From Planctomycetia bacterium (GTDB lineage: Bacteria; Planctomycetota; Planctomycetia; Pirellulales; UBA7805): DNA of 46,401 nucleotides. Within the stretch, counting starts at the first letter, position 1. Every line of letters begins with the position of its first letter. Below the pieces are notes generated by a model. That model did no database searches. It was not told the origin of the DNA and worked only from the letters and a program-made list of their open reading frames with translations. The position numbers and the translations under genes are program-made. Location of the stretch: NCBI GenBank assembly GCA_021413585.1, contig JAIOQB010000116.1:1-46401 (forward strand), written 5' to 3'. Shown here piece by piece: positions 8,363-14,350 of this stretch.

Positions 8363-8386
8363 TTGGAAAATCTGGATATTTTCCAA
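8363..8386. promoter_or_regulatory. 9-bp palindrome upstream of the HTH gene (operator candidate)
   Basis: TTGGAAAAT, a 6-nt spacer, then ATTTTCCAA: a perfect 9-bp inverted repeat 63 nt upstream of the HTH start at 8300. No T-tract follows on the minus strand, so an operator is more likely than a terminator. Confidence 0.5.
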
Positions 8387-8396
8387 GATGGACGCG

Positions 8397-8452
8397 CGGG
8401 GAACATTCCGGGAAACGTCCGGGAATATCGCGGGAACTATGCGGGAGACTCT
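8397..8452. repeat. Five CGGGRA direct repeats phased at 11-12 bp
   Basis: CGGGGAAC at 8397, CGGGAAAC at 8409, CGGGAATA at 8420, CGGGAACT at 8431 and CGGGAGAC at 8442. The last four are spaced exactly 11 bp apart, i.e. on one face of the helix. The array overlaps the last codons of the 8437-9042 gene. It resembles iterons or tandem binding sites for a small HTH/excisionase protein. Confidence 0.6.
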
Positions 8453-9042
8453 TCCCGACTGGACACTTGGTCGCGTGGGAAAAGTGCCACGGCGGCCGCA
8501 TAGTTTTGAGGTAGATAGTGGCCCTTTTCCGGCCACACGCTGATGAGCCAAAGGCGCAATTCTTTGTAGGAGTAAATCGCCGGCTTGCCGGGTTTGGACG
8601 CTTGGGGTGCTGTCTGGCGATTCTCTGACATATTGTTTTGAATTGTCTTAGAAGCCATCAGCATCATCCCAGCCGCGTGGTCGATGGTGATAGGGCCATC
8701 TTCGTCGTCATCTGGCACCGCATGGCTGGGAGTCGTCAGGTTGACCACATATTGGTGCATCGGGCCAGCACCAACTAACCAGCGGGTATGAACGAACGGA
8801 CTATTGAGGCTCGGCATCGACAAAAGTGATAAGCGACCAAAATGCAAATGCTCGCCGATCGCGGCCATTGCTTCGGCTTCGCTAAATCCAGCGTTGATTA
8901 ACCACTCAACGATTTTGCTCTTTTTACACCACAATTGCCCGATTGGCCCCGGCATCTTTTCCCAGAGTTGGCACTTCGACAATTCCAAAATGGCCGCCTG
9001 CTGGCGCTTGGGGTCAACAGACTGGGCAGCATCGGTCGCCAT
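8437..9042 (-). CDS. Hypothetical protein, first gene at the element's right end
   Basis: 201 residues from ATG 9042, with CGGAGAA about 6 nt upstream. The N-terminal half is helical (QQAAILELSKCQLWEKMPG, then KKSKIVEWLINAGFSEAEA), and the C-terminal half contains YSYKELRLWLISVWPEKGHY. No known family is recognised. As the gene closest to the attachment site, and followed by the HTH pair and the replication gene, it probably belongs to the early/regulatory module. Confidence 0.5.
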   Translation of the reverse strand: MATDAAQSVDPKRQQAAILELSKCQLWEKMPGPIGQLWCKKSKIVEWLINAGFSEAEAMAAIGEHLHFGRLSLLSMPSLNSPFVHTRWLVGAGPMHQYVVNLTTPSHAVPDDDEDGPITIDHAAGMMLMASKTIQNNMSENRQTAPQASKPGKPAIYSYKELRLWLISVWPEKGHYLPQNYAAAVALFPRDQVSSREESPA

Positions 9043-9316
9043 GAGAAGTTCTCCGTTCTGCGGATCGGGGCAACCGCCCGGCGGGGCGTGAACGGAGATA
9101 CGCCGCGCCGGTACGATTGCCAGACCGGGAGCTACCCGGCCCTGTCCGCTTGCCAGTATTCTACCGCGTTACCCATGGATCGATCAGGGACGCCGCGGAT
9201 TGCGCGCTACTCGGCGCGCTATAAAAGTTTCCAAAAACCGAGAAAACGCGAATCACTCAGGCCGATTTCCTTCGAGAAAAACAGCATGAGTATGGCTTTA
9301 GTATTATGTTATCCGC
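9043..9316. other. Gene-free stretch inside the element's right edge
   Basis: 274 bp between the first element gene and the tRNA relic. No convincing ORF on either strand. It should hold the promoter for the minus-strand genes: a TAGAAT-like -10 can be read on the minus strand near 9155-9160, but without a clear -35. AT content rises towards the attachment site. Confidence 0.4.
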
Positions 9317-9357
9317 TTGCAAATCAGCCACCCCCGGTTCGAGTCCGGGCGGCGCCT
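9317..9357 (+). other. Attachment-site relic: 3' half of tRNA-Cys(GCA)
   Basis: The DNA reads as a tRNA from the anticodon loop onward: loop TTGCAAA (9317-9323, anticodon GCA), 3' anticodon strand TCAGC, a 4-nt variable region, a complete T-arm (CCCGG, loop TTCGAGT, CCGGG; 9333-9349), 3' acceptor strand CGGCGCC (9350-9356) and U73, the tRNA-Cys identity base. CCA is not encoded. The 5' half (expected GCTGA stem, D-arm, GGCGCCG acceptor strand) is absent. This is the standard scar of an element integrated into a tRNA 3' end; the intact tRNA-Cys should lie at the far left end, outside the window. Confidence 0.85.
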
Positions 9358-9440
9358 TTAGATTTTCTCGTTGATTTCGATCGCAACCCCCGCTTGTTGC
9401 GAAGGCGCAACTCGGCGCGCAGCATTTGGCGTCTTGGGCC

Positions 9441-9446
9441 TATAAT
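9441..9446 (+). promoter_or_regulatory. TATAAT -10 element, leaderless layout
   Basis: TATAAT lies exactly 6 nt upstream of ATG 9453, the position expected when transcription starts at the A of the start codon. No ribosome-binding site is present between it and the ATG. A -35 is not clear. Confidence 0.6.
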
Positions 9447-9452
9447 TCGGCC

Positions 9453-10406
9453 ATGGCCGTTGACACCCACCCCACGCCCGACTCTTTGGCCGCCCCTCGC
9501 ACTGGCTTTCGCTGGCAGCGGCTCTTTCGGTTCCGGCTGCGGACGCTGCTGATCGTGACGGCGATCTTTTCCGCGCTATTTGCTTGGTGGTCGCACTCTG
9601 TCCGGCGGCAACGGGAGGCGGTGGCGGCGCTTAGGAAGTTAGGAGCCGAAATTCACTATGACTTCGAGGCGCAAAAGCTCCAAGGGCCTCGCTACTTTCC
9701 ACCGTGGCTGGTTGATGCAATGGGTGTGGATTACTTCGCAAGCGTCCTAAGGGTTGGCATAGAAGATGCCAACGACGATGATCTGATTTGCCTCGAAGAC
9801 CTGCCTCCTCTCCAGGAACTCAACCTGCGTGCAACAATGATCACGAACGCCGGGCTTGAACACCTCAAAGGCCTAAAAGGCCTGAAAGAAATCTCGCTTG
9901 ACCTTACCAAAGTCGCTAACGCCGGACTGGAACACTTGAAGGGTCTAGCTGCTCTACAAGCGATTAGTCTGCGTGAGACAGATATCACTAACGCTGGACT
10001 GATGCACCTTAAGGGGCTCGCCAACCTAAATCGGCTAGACATCGCATTCACGTACATAACCGACACCGGGTTGGAAAACATTAAGTTCATGACTGCCCTC
10101 CAATCACTTGATGTGAGCGGCACGGATGTTACCGACGCAGGGCTTTTACAGTTCCGAGACCTCACCAGCCTGCAATACCTTAACCTCGAATACACGCAGA
10201 TTACCGACGCCGGACTGGAAAAGATCAATGGCCTCACTAGCCTGGAAACGCTCGGGCTCCGCGATACCAAAGTGACCGACTCTGGGCTGGCAAAACTCGA
10301 AAGTCTGACGCGTCTGAATTATCTCGATCTCAGAAACACGAAAGTTACCGACGTCGGAGTGGCACGGCTGCAACAGTCGCTGCCGAATTGCCAGATTATT
10401 CACTGA
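9453..10406 (+). CDS. Membrane-anchored leucine-rich repeat protein
   Basis: 317 residues. After a short polar N-terminus (MAVDTHPTPDSLAAPR) comes FRLRTLLIVTAIFSALFAWW, a single membrane span of the kind common in planctomycetes. Then follow a ~90-residue linker and about nine LRRs of ~24 residues with the core T-N/D-A-G-L-x-x-L-x-x-L (TNAGLEHLKGL), closed by the cap GVARLQQSLPNCQI. LRR domains of this type are protein-interaction surfaces; orientation and partner are unknown. The start at 9453 is chosen for its match to the three following genes, rather than the open frame from 9426. First of a four-gene cluster with identical promoter spacing. Confidence 0.8.
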   Translation: MAVDTHPTPDSLAAPRTGFRWQRLFRFRLRTLLIVTAIFSALFAWWSHSVRRQREAVAALRKLGAEIHYDFEAQKLQGPRYFPPWLVDAMGVDYFASVLRVGIEDANDDDLICLEDLPPLQELNLRATMITNAGLEHLKGLKGLKEISLDLTKVANAGLEHLKGLAALQAISLRETDITNAGLMHLKGLANLNRLDIAFTYITDTGLENIKFMTALQSLDVSGTDVTDAGLLQFRDLTSLQYLNLEYTQITDAGLEKINGLTSLETLGLRDTKVTDSGLAKLESLTRLNYLDLRNTKVTDVGVARLQQSLPNCQIIH

Positions 10407-10423
10407 CCGCCAGTCGCCCGGGG

Positions 10424-10429
10424 TATAAC
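10424..10429 (+). promoter_or_regulatory. TATAAC -10 element, leaderless layout
   Basis: TATAAC, 6 nt (GAAGTC), then ATG 10436. Same geometry as the other three genes of the cluster, and it lies between genes rather than inside one. Confidence 0.6.
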
Positions 10430-10435
10430 GAAGTC

Positions 10436-11182
10436 ATGGCCCAGGACGCCCGCCATACGTCCGACACGTCTCGCAATCCGAAATGCCGCTGGTATCAATT
10501 CAGCCTGCGGACGCTGTTCATTGTGACGGCGCTCGCGGTCGTTCTTTTTTCCTTACTCGCCGGGTGGTCGCACAACGCCAGGCAGCAGCAAAGTGCTGTG
10601 AGCGCACTCATGCAAACTCGCGGCTTGCTACATTACGATTTTGTCGATGTCGGGAGTGACGGGCCGTGCTACATCCCGAAGTGGCTGGTCAATGCGATCG
10701 GCGTGGAGTACTTCGGCACGGTGGTGGGGGCCGATTTTAGCTTCACTCTAATGACCGACGTTCGGTTGAAACCCATCGAGAACCTCACACAGTTGCGATC
10801 ACTCTCGCTCATGGGCACGCTAGTCACGGATGCCGGATTGGAGCATCTAAAGGGCCTGACTTTGCTCCAAGGACTCAACCTGATGCAGACGCAGGTCACC
10901 GACGCCGGCTTGGTGCATCTAAAGGGCCTTGCCGCACTCCAGAGTCTCAACCTCGCGGATACGCAGGTTACCGACGCCGGCTTAGAGCACCTCAAGGACC
11001 TTACCGTGCTACAAGGAATCAATCTTGAGATGACGCAAGTCACCGATGCCGGATTGGTGCACCTTCAGGGCCTCACGTCCCTGAAAAGCCTCCGCCTCAG
11101 CGACACGAAGGTGACAGCCGCTGGCGTCGCCCGGCTGCAAAAGTTGCTGCCGAATTGCATGATCGCCCACGGACCGCGTTGA
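10436..11182 (+). CDS. Membrane-anchored leucine-rich repeat protein (paralogue)
   Basis: 248 residues. Same plan as its neighbour: N-terminus MAQDARHTSDTSRNP, anchor FSLRTLFIVTALAVVLFSLLAGW, linker with HYDFVDVGSDGPCYIPKWLV (compare HYDFEAQ...YFPPWLV in the gene before), then about six LRRs (VTDAGLEHLKGL) and the C-terminal cap GVARLQKLLPNCMI. Clearly a tandem duplicate with fewer repeats. The open frame begins at 10388, but ATG 10436 fits the leaderless promoter and the shared N-terminus. Function unknown beyond a protein-binding scaffold. Confidence 0.8.
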   Translation: MAQDARHTSDTSRNPKCRWYQFSLRTLFIVTALAVVLFSLLAGWSHNARQQQSAVSALMQTRGLLHYDFVDVGSDGPCYIPKWLVNAIGVEYFGTVVGADFSFTLMTDVRLKPIENLTQLRSLSLMGTLVTDAGLEHLKGLTLLQGLNLMQTQVTDAGLVHLKGLAALQSLNLADTQVTDAGLEHLKDLTVLQGINLEMTQVTDAGLVHLQGLTSLKSLRLSDTKVTAAGVARLQKLLPNCMIAHGPR

Positions 11183-11216
11183 GCCTCGCTACGATGCCGG
11201 CCCGTGTGCCGTCGCG

Positions 11217-11222
11217 TATAAC
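11217..11222 (+). promoter_or_regulatory. TATAAC -10 element, leaderless layout
   Basis: TATAAC, 6 nt (ACCGCT), then ATG 11229. Confidence 0.58.
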
Positions 11223-11228
11223 ACCGCT

Positions 11229-11915
11229 ATGCCCCAGGACGCCCACCCTACGCCTGAATCGCCACTCGCTGCGACGGCGCAGGGTACCGCCGCTCACGCG
11301 TTTAATCCTGAAACTCCCCTTGCTCGATGGGCGCGGCAAAACCCAGCGGAGCTTCGCCGCGTCAGGACCGGCCTGAGAATGTTTTATGTCGGGCTTTGTC
11401 TCGCCATCATCGGCTGGGATTTGATCCCGCTGCGGCTGTTTTTGGCAACCTCCTCCATTCCGATCCTGGTGATTGCCGTGCTGACTTTCATCATCGGCGG
11501 CATGGGGCTGAAAATCATTGGTTACATTTATTGCCAGGACGATACGCCCAACGATTTCGCGGTGAAGGCGATCAACATCGCGACGATGGCCTTGATGTTT
11601 ATCCTGCTGGAGCCGATCGCCCTGCTCGTGTTCATGATCTACCTCCGCCGGCTCGCGCGTTTCCTCGGTCAGGCAACACTGGCGGAACGCGCGCACACGC
11701 TAATTACCGCCATGATCTGCCTGGGAGTGACCGCCGGCCTTCTGGGTGGCATGGTGGGGTCAGGGATCGCGCTAAATCGCGAGATGATTCAGTGGGTGTC
11801 GTGCCTTCTGGCCCTGGCCGGCCTGATGGTATTCATTCGGTACGCGAACCTGGTGAACGCGCTCGCAAAAGCTATGAGGATGCCGGAGGGCGGGCCTGTG
11901 GGTATAACGAAGTGA
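11229..11915 (+). CDS. Multi-span membrane protein sharing the cluster's 5' module
   Basis: 228 residues, no LRRs. The first residues, MPQDAHPTPESPLAAT, match the LRR neighbours (MAQDAQPTP..., MAVDTHPTP...), but the rest is unrelated: a cytosolic-looking stretch to ~45 and then about six hydrophobic segments, among them FYVGLCLAIIGWDLIPL, IPILVIAVLTFIIGGMGL, INIATMALMFILLEPIALLV and ITAMICLGVTAGLLGGMVG. Family not recognised. Its stop overlaps the next gene's ATG by one base, yet the next gene has its own TATAAC inside this gene's last codons. Confidence 0.7.
   Translation: MPQDAHPTPESPLAATAQGTAAHAFNPETPLARWARQNPAELRRVRTGLRMFYVGLCLAIIGWDLIPLRLFLATSSIPILVIAVLTFIIGGMGLKIIGYIYCQDDTPNDFAVKAINIATMALMFILLEPIALLVFMIYLRRLARFLGQATLAERAHTLITAMICLGVTAGLLGGMVGSGIALNREMIQWVSCLLALAGLMVFIRYANLVNALAKAMRMPEGGPVGITK
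11903..11908 (+). promoter_or_regulatory. TATAAC -10 element inside the end of the upstream gene
   Basis: TATAAC, 6 nt (GAAGTG), then ATG 11915. It lies in the last codons of the 11229-11915 gene, so the next gene can be transcribed independently. Confidence 0.58.
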
Positions 11916-12598
11916 TGGCCCAGGACGCTCAACCCACGCCCGCTATGTCGCCCGCCCCTCGGCCTGGCTTTCGCTGGCGGCGGCTGTTTCAGTACCGGCT
12001 GCGGACGCTGTTGATTGTGATGGCGATCATCTCGATAGGGATGGGCTGGTGGTCGTACAAGGCGCGAAAGCAACGGGAGGCGATCACGGCGATCGAAGCG
12101 GCTGGAGGATACGTCTGTTACGACTTTCCAATTCGTCATCCCCCCGAGCCATCGCAATGGTCTAAATTTCTCGTGCGAACATTTGGCCAAGAATACCTTG
12201 CCGATGTCAAAATGGCCTCTTTTTTTGGACACACATGCACCGATGCCACTCTGAAACAGCTAAGGGGACTAGCAAAATTAGAATGGCTTTACCTCAAGCG
12301 GACCGATGTAACCGATGCCGGGTTGGCGCATCTCAGAGGGCTGACGGAGTTGACTAAACTTAATCTCAGTGAAACAACGCAAGTCACGGACGCTGGGCTG
12401 AAGCATGTCAAGGAGCTGACAAAGTTGGAAGAACTCCACCTCACTGACACACTTGTCACGGATGCCGGACTGGAACACCTAAAGGTGCTGAGTGAGTTGA
12501 GAGTCCTCTCCCTTGATCACACGCCTGTCACCAACGCCGGCGTAGCACGGCTGCAAATGTCGCTGCCGAACTGCAAAATCTACCACCCGCCGCCCTGA
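11915..12598 (+). CDS. Membrane-anchored leucine-rich repeat protein (third paralogue)
   Basis: 227 residues: N-terminus MAQDAQPTPAMSPAPR, anchor YRLRTLLIVMAIISIGMGWW, linker with VCYDFPIRHPPEPSQWSKFL, then about four LRRs (VTDAGLAHLRGL and variants) and the cap GVARLQMSLPNCKIYH. It is the shortest of the three LRR paralogues (repeat numbers about 9, 6 and 4), pointing to repeat loss or gain after duplication. The frame is open upstream through the previous gene, but 11915 is set by the TATAAC-N6-ATG layout and the conserved N-terminus. A rho-independent terminator follows at 12659. Confidence 0.8.
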   Translation: MAQDAQPTPAMSPAPRPGFRWRRLFQYRLRTLLIVMAIISIGMGWWSYKARKQREAITAIEAAGGYVCYDFPIRHPPEPSQWSKFLVRTFGQEYLADVKMASFFGHTCTDATLKQLRGLAKLEWLYLKRTDVTDAGLAHLRGLTELTKLNLSETTQVTDAGLKHVKELTKLEELHLTDTLVTDAGLEHLKVLSELRVLSLDHTPVTNAGVARLQMSLPNCKIYHPPP

Positions 12599-12658
12599 CC
12601 ATCGCCAGGATGCCGGCCCGGGTCGCCGTTGGCAGCTTTGGCCCGACGATTTAACGCG

Positions 12659-12694
12659 AACAGCCGCAAACCCTGTTGGGCTGCGGCTGTTTTT
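12659..12694 (+). terminator. Rho-independent terminator after the LRR cluster
   Basis: Perfect 10-bp stem AACAGCCGCA/TGCGGCTGTT (12659-12668 with 12682-12691) and a T-tract running to 12694. It lies 60 nt after the last LRR gene. Confidence 0.8.
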
Positions 12695-12703
12695 GCGCGC
12701 ATC

Positions 12704-12762
12704 GTACCCATCACGCTCCGCGTGATGCCCTTACGGTTCCTCACGCGGAGCGTGAGGGGTAC
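12704..12762. repeat. 22-bp inverted repeat (terminator or REP-type)
   Basis: Arms 12704-12725 and 12741-12762 pair at 21 of 22 positions, and each arm contains TCACGCTCCGCGTGA or its complement, itself a hairpin. It ends 5 nt beyond the stop of the minus-strand microprotein gene, so it can act as its terminator. Confidence 0.7.
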
Positions 12763-12766
12763 TTTG

Positions 12767-12874
12767 TTACTTGTTCGCCTTGTTGGCGGCTTTGCGTTGC
12801 TTCTTGGCTTCTTTTTCCTTGGCCGAGAGCTTGGGCTTGTTCATCTTTTCTTTGCGCTGTTCTTTGTTCGCCAT
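12767..12874 (-). CDS. 35-residue Lys-rich microprotein
   Basis: Small ORF from ATG 12874 to TAA 12767, beginning MANKEQRKEKMNKPKLSAKE and continuing with alternating Lys, Ala and Glu. About a third of the residues are lysine. GGGAG lies about 10 nt upstream of the ATG and a strong inverted repeat follows the stop. Short basic proteins of this look are common in bacterial genomes and of unknown function; nucleic-acid or ribosome contact is a reasonable guess from charge alone. It is convergent with the LRR cluster. Confidence 0.6.
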   Translation of the reverse strand: MANKEQRKEKMNKPKLSAKEKEAKKQRKAANKANK

Positions 12875-13028
12875 GGCTGCGGGCTCCCTCGGGATCGAGT
12901 GGTGGATTTTGCGGGGGACGTCGTGTCCCCGCCGCTTCACAGGAATATAGAGAATGTTCGTGGGGACTGCCAGCGGGAGGGAGTCTTGGATGGCGCCCTT
13001 TCAAGGGGCGTGTGCCATCGCGCACAAT

Positions 13029-13059
13029 GGACCACAGGGCTTCCGCCCTGGGCTATGGT
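13029..13059. repeat. Short hairpin just upstream of the SprT-like gene
   Basis: ACCACAGGGC, TTCC, GCCCTGGGCTATGGT: a 6-bp core stem (CAGGGC/GCCCTG) with partly paired flanks. It ends ~20 nt before the ATG at 13080 and could affect translation or be a dispersed intergenic repeat. Confidence 0.45.
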
Positions 13060-13079
13060 CTACCATCACGGGGTCAGGG

Positions 13080-13877
13080 ATGACGGCCGACATTCAACAA
13101 TTCATCGAGACGCACGCGCTGCCGGCGGACGTGGTCACCGCCCGCACGCGAGAAATCTACGACGCGCTGCTGCGCCGCTCGCGCTGCCTTGGCTGTGACA
13201 ACTCCAACGGCGGCAATTTCAGCCGGCTGGACGCGGCCGATCTGCGGTTGATGTTTGAGCTGTACGACGCCCTGGTGTTCGATGGCCGCATTCAATCGCT
13301 GCTGGGCGGCACGCCGCTGAGCTTTCGGCTTTCAAAGCGGATGACCCGCGTGGCGGGGCAGGCGAGCCGGCGGGTGGTGCGCAATCGCCAGCGGAAGCCG
13401 GTCCGCACGGAGTATGAAATCGCGGTCTCCACGACGCTGCTGTTTCAGACGTTCGAGGAGGACCATCGGCCGGTGGTGATGTCGGGGATCGAGTGCCGCG
13501 ACCGGCTTGAAGCGTTGCAGCGGGTGTTCGAGCACGAACTGGTACACGTCGTCGAGATGCTGCTGTGGGTTGAGTCTCGCTGCACGGCCGCGCGGTTTCA
13601 ATCGATCGCCCGGCGGTTCTTTGCTCACACCGACCACCGGCACCAGTTGATCACGCCGTACGAAATGGCGGTGACGAAGTTCGGCATCCGCCCGGGCGAC
13701 CGGGTGGTGTTTGCCTACGAAGGGCGGCGGCGCGAGGGGTTTGTCAATCGGATCACGCGGCGGGCCACCGTGCTGGTGAAGGATGGCCGTGGGCGGCGGT
13801 ACACCGACGGCGGACGGTATGCCGCGTTTTACGTGCCGATGGAGAAGCTGACGCGGGTGGAGCGGCCAGAAAAATAG
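13080..13877 (+). CDS. SprT-like zinc metallopeptidase-fold protein
   Basis: 265 residues. The zinc-binding motif HELVH lies at 152-156, followed by a helix and a downstream His cluster (HTDHRHQL) that could supply the third ligand, as in SprT/Spartan-type proteins. Residues ~204-235 (IRPGDRVVFAYEGRRREGFVNRI) look like a small beta-barrel (KOW/SH3-like). An N-terminal CLGC at 36-39 may bind metal. The family is linked to DNA-protein crosslink or stress proteolysis in other organisms; that role is not shown here. The frame is open from 12954, but ATG 13080 behind CAGGG is preferred since upstream sequence is repeat-like. Confidence 0.72.
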   Translation: MTADIQQFIETHALPADVVTARTREIYDALLRRSRCLGCDNSNGGNFSRLDAADLRLMFELYDALVFDGRIQSLLGGTPLSFRLSKRMTRVAGQASRRVVRNRQRKPVRTEYEIAVSTTLLFQTFEEDHRPVVMSGIECRDRLEALQRVFEHELVHVVEMLLWVESRCTAARFQSIARRFFAHTDHRHQLITPYEMAVTKFGIRPGDRVVFAYEGRRREGFVNRITRRATVLVKDGRGRRYTDGGRYAAFYVPMEKLTRVERPEK

Positions 13878-13881
13878 TCGG

Positions 13882-14106
13882 CTACGGCTTTGATTGCCCG
13901 TTCGCGGCGGACGTCGGCCGCGACGAGAGCGACACGATTTCGATCGGGCCCGATTTCTCGCTCGTCTTCGAGGCCGAGCACGAACCGCAGCCGCCGCAGC
14001 CGGCCCCTTTGCGACTGAAGAACTGCCGCCAGGTTTTGAAGCCGACGTAACCCACAGCGGTGGCGACGATGGCCAGGACGATCAGGTTTTGCAGGAGAAG
14101 GGGCAT
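13882..14106 (-). CDS. FeoB-associated Cys-rich membrane protein
   Basis: 74 residues from ATG 14106. The N-terminal membrane segment LLLQNLIVLAIVATAVGYVGF is followed by KGAGCGGCGSCS, the closely spaced cysteines that define FeoB-associated Cys-rich proteins (similar to the end of FeoC-less feo operons). It follows feoB on the same strand after a ~245-bp repeat-bearing gap. A role in iron handling beside FeoB is inferred. Its stop lies 4 nt from the convergent SprT-like gene. The frame is open to 14139, but the span starts naturally at MPLLLQ. Confidence 0.72.
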   Translation of the reverse strand: MPLLLQNLIVLAIVATAVGYVGFKTWRQFFSRKGAGCGGCGSCSASKTSEKSGPIEIVSLSSRPTSAANGQSKP

Positions 14107-14149
14107 GTTGTTTGAGGCCTTCAACGCGGCGATCAGCAAGTTAAGCTAT

Positions 14150-14257
14150 CGCGAAAACGCGAAAGGGCGAAAACGCGAAAAAACTCTCGGGGTGGCTACC
14201 TGGCCGAGTTGATATGCAGAAATCGTTTTCGCGATTTCGCTCTTTCGCGTTTTCACG
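14150..14257. repeat. Imperfect inverted repeat of AAAACGCGAAA units
   Basis: Left arm 14150-14184 and right arm 14225-14257 are near-complements built from CGCGAAAACGCGAAAG. It lies between feoB and its Cys-rich partner and may attenuate transcription between them. Confidence 0.55.
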
Positions 14258-14287
14258 ATCCGTCATTTTCCTGAATCTTACCGCTAG

Positions 14288-14304
14288 CACTGGCAAAGCC
14301 AGTG
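14288..14304. repeat. Small hairpin in the feoB downstream gap
   Basis: CACTGGC, AAA, GCCAGTG: a perfect 7-bp stem 47 nt after the feoB stop (minus strand). No T-tract is evident, so it is probably a dispersed intergenic repeat. Confidence 0.5.
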
Positions 14305-14350
14305 GTACACGAAAAAAGGCGAAAACCAGGGACGATGTTGTTGGTAATGC

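Noticed and set aside
8397-8452. CRISPR array
   Set aside because: Units of 11 bp with no spacers of 25-40 bp and no cas genes.
9317-9357. Functional tRNA gene
   Set aside because: The 5' half (acceptor strand, D-arm, 5' anticodon strand) is missing.
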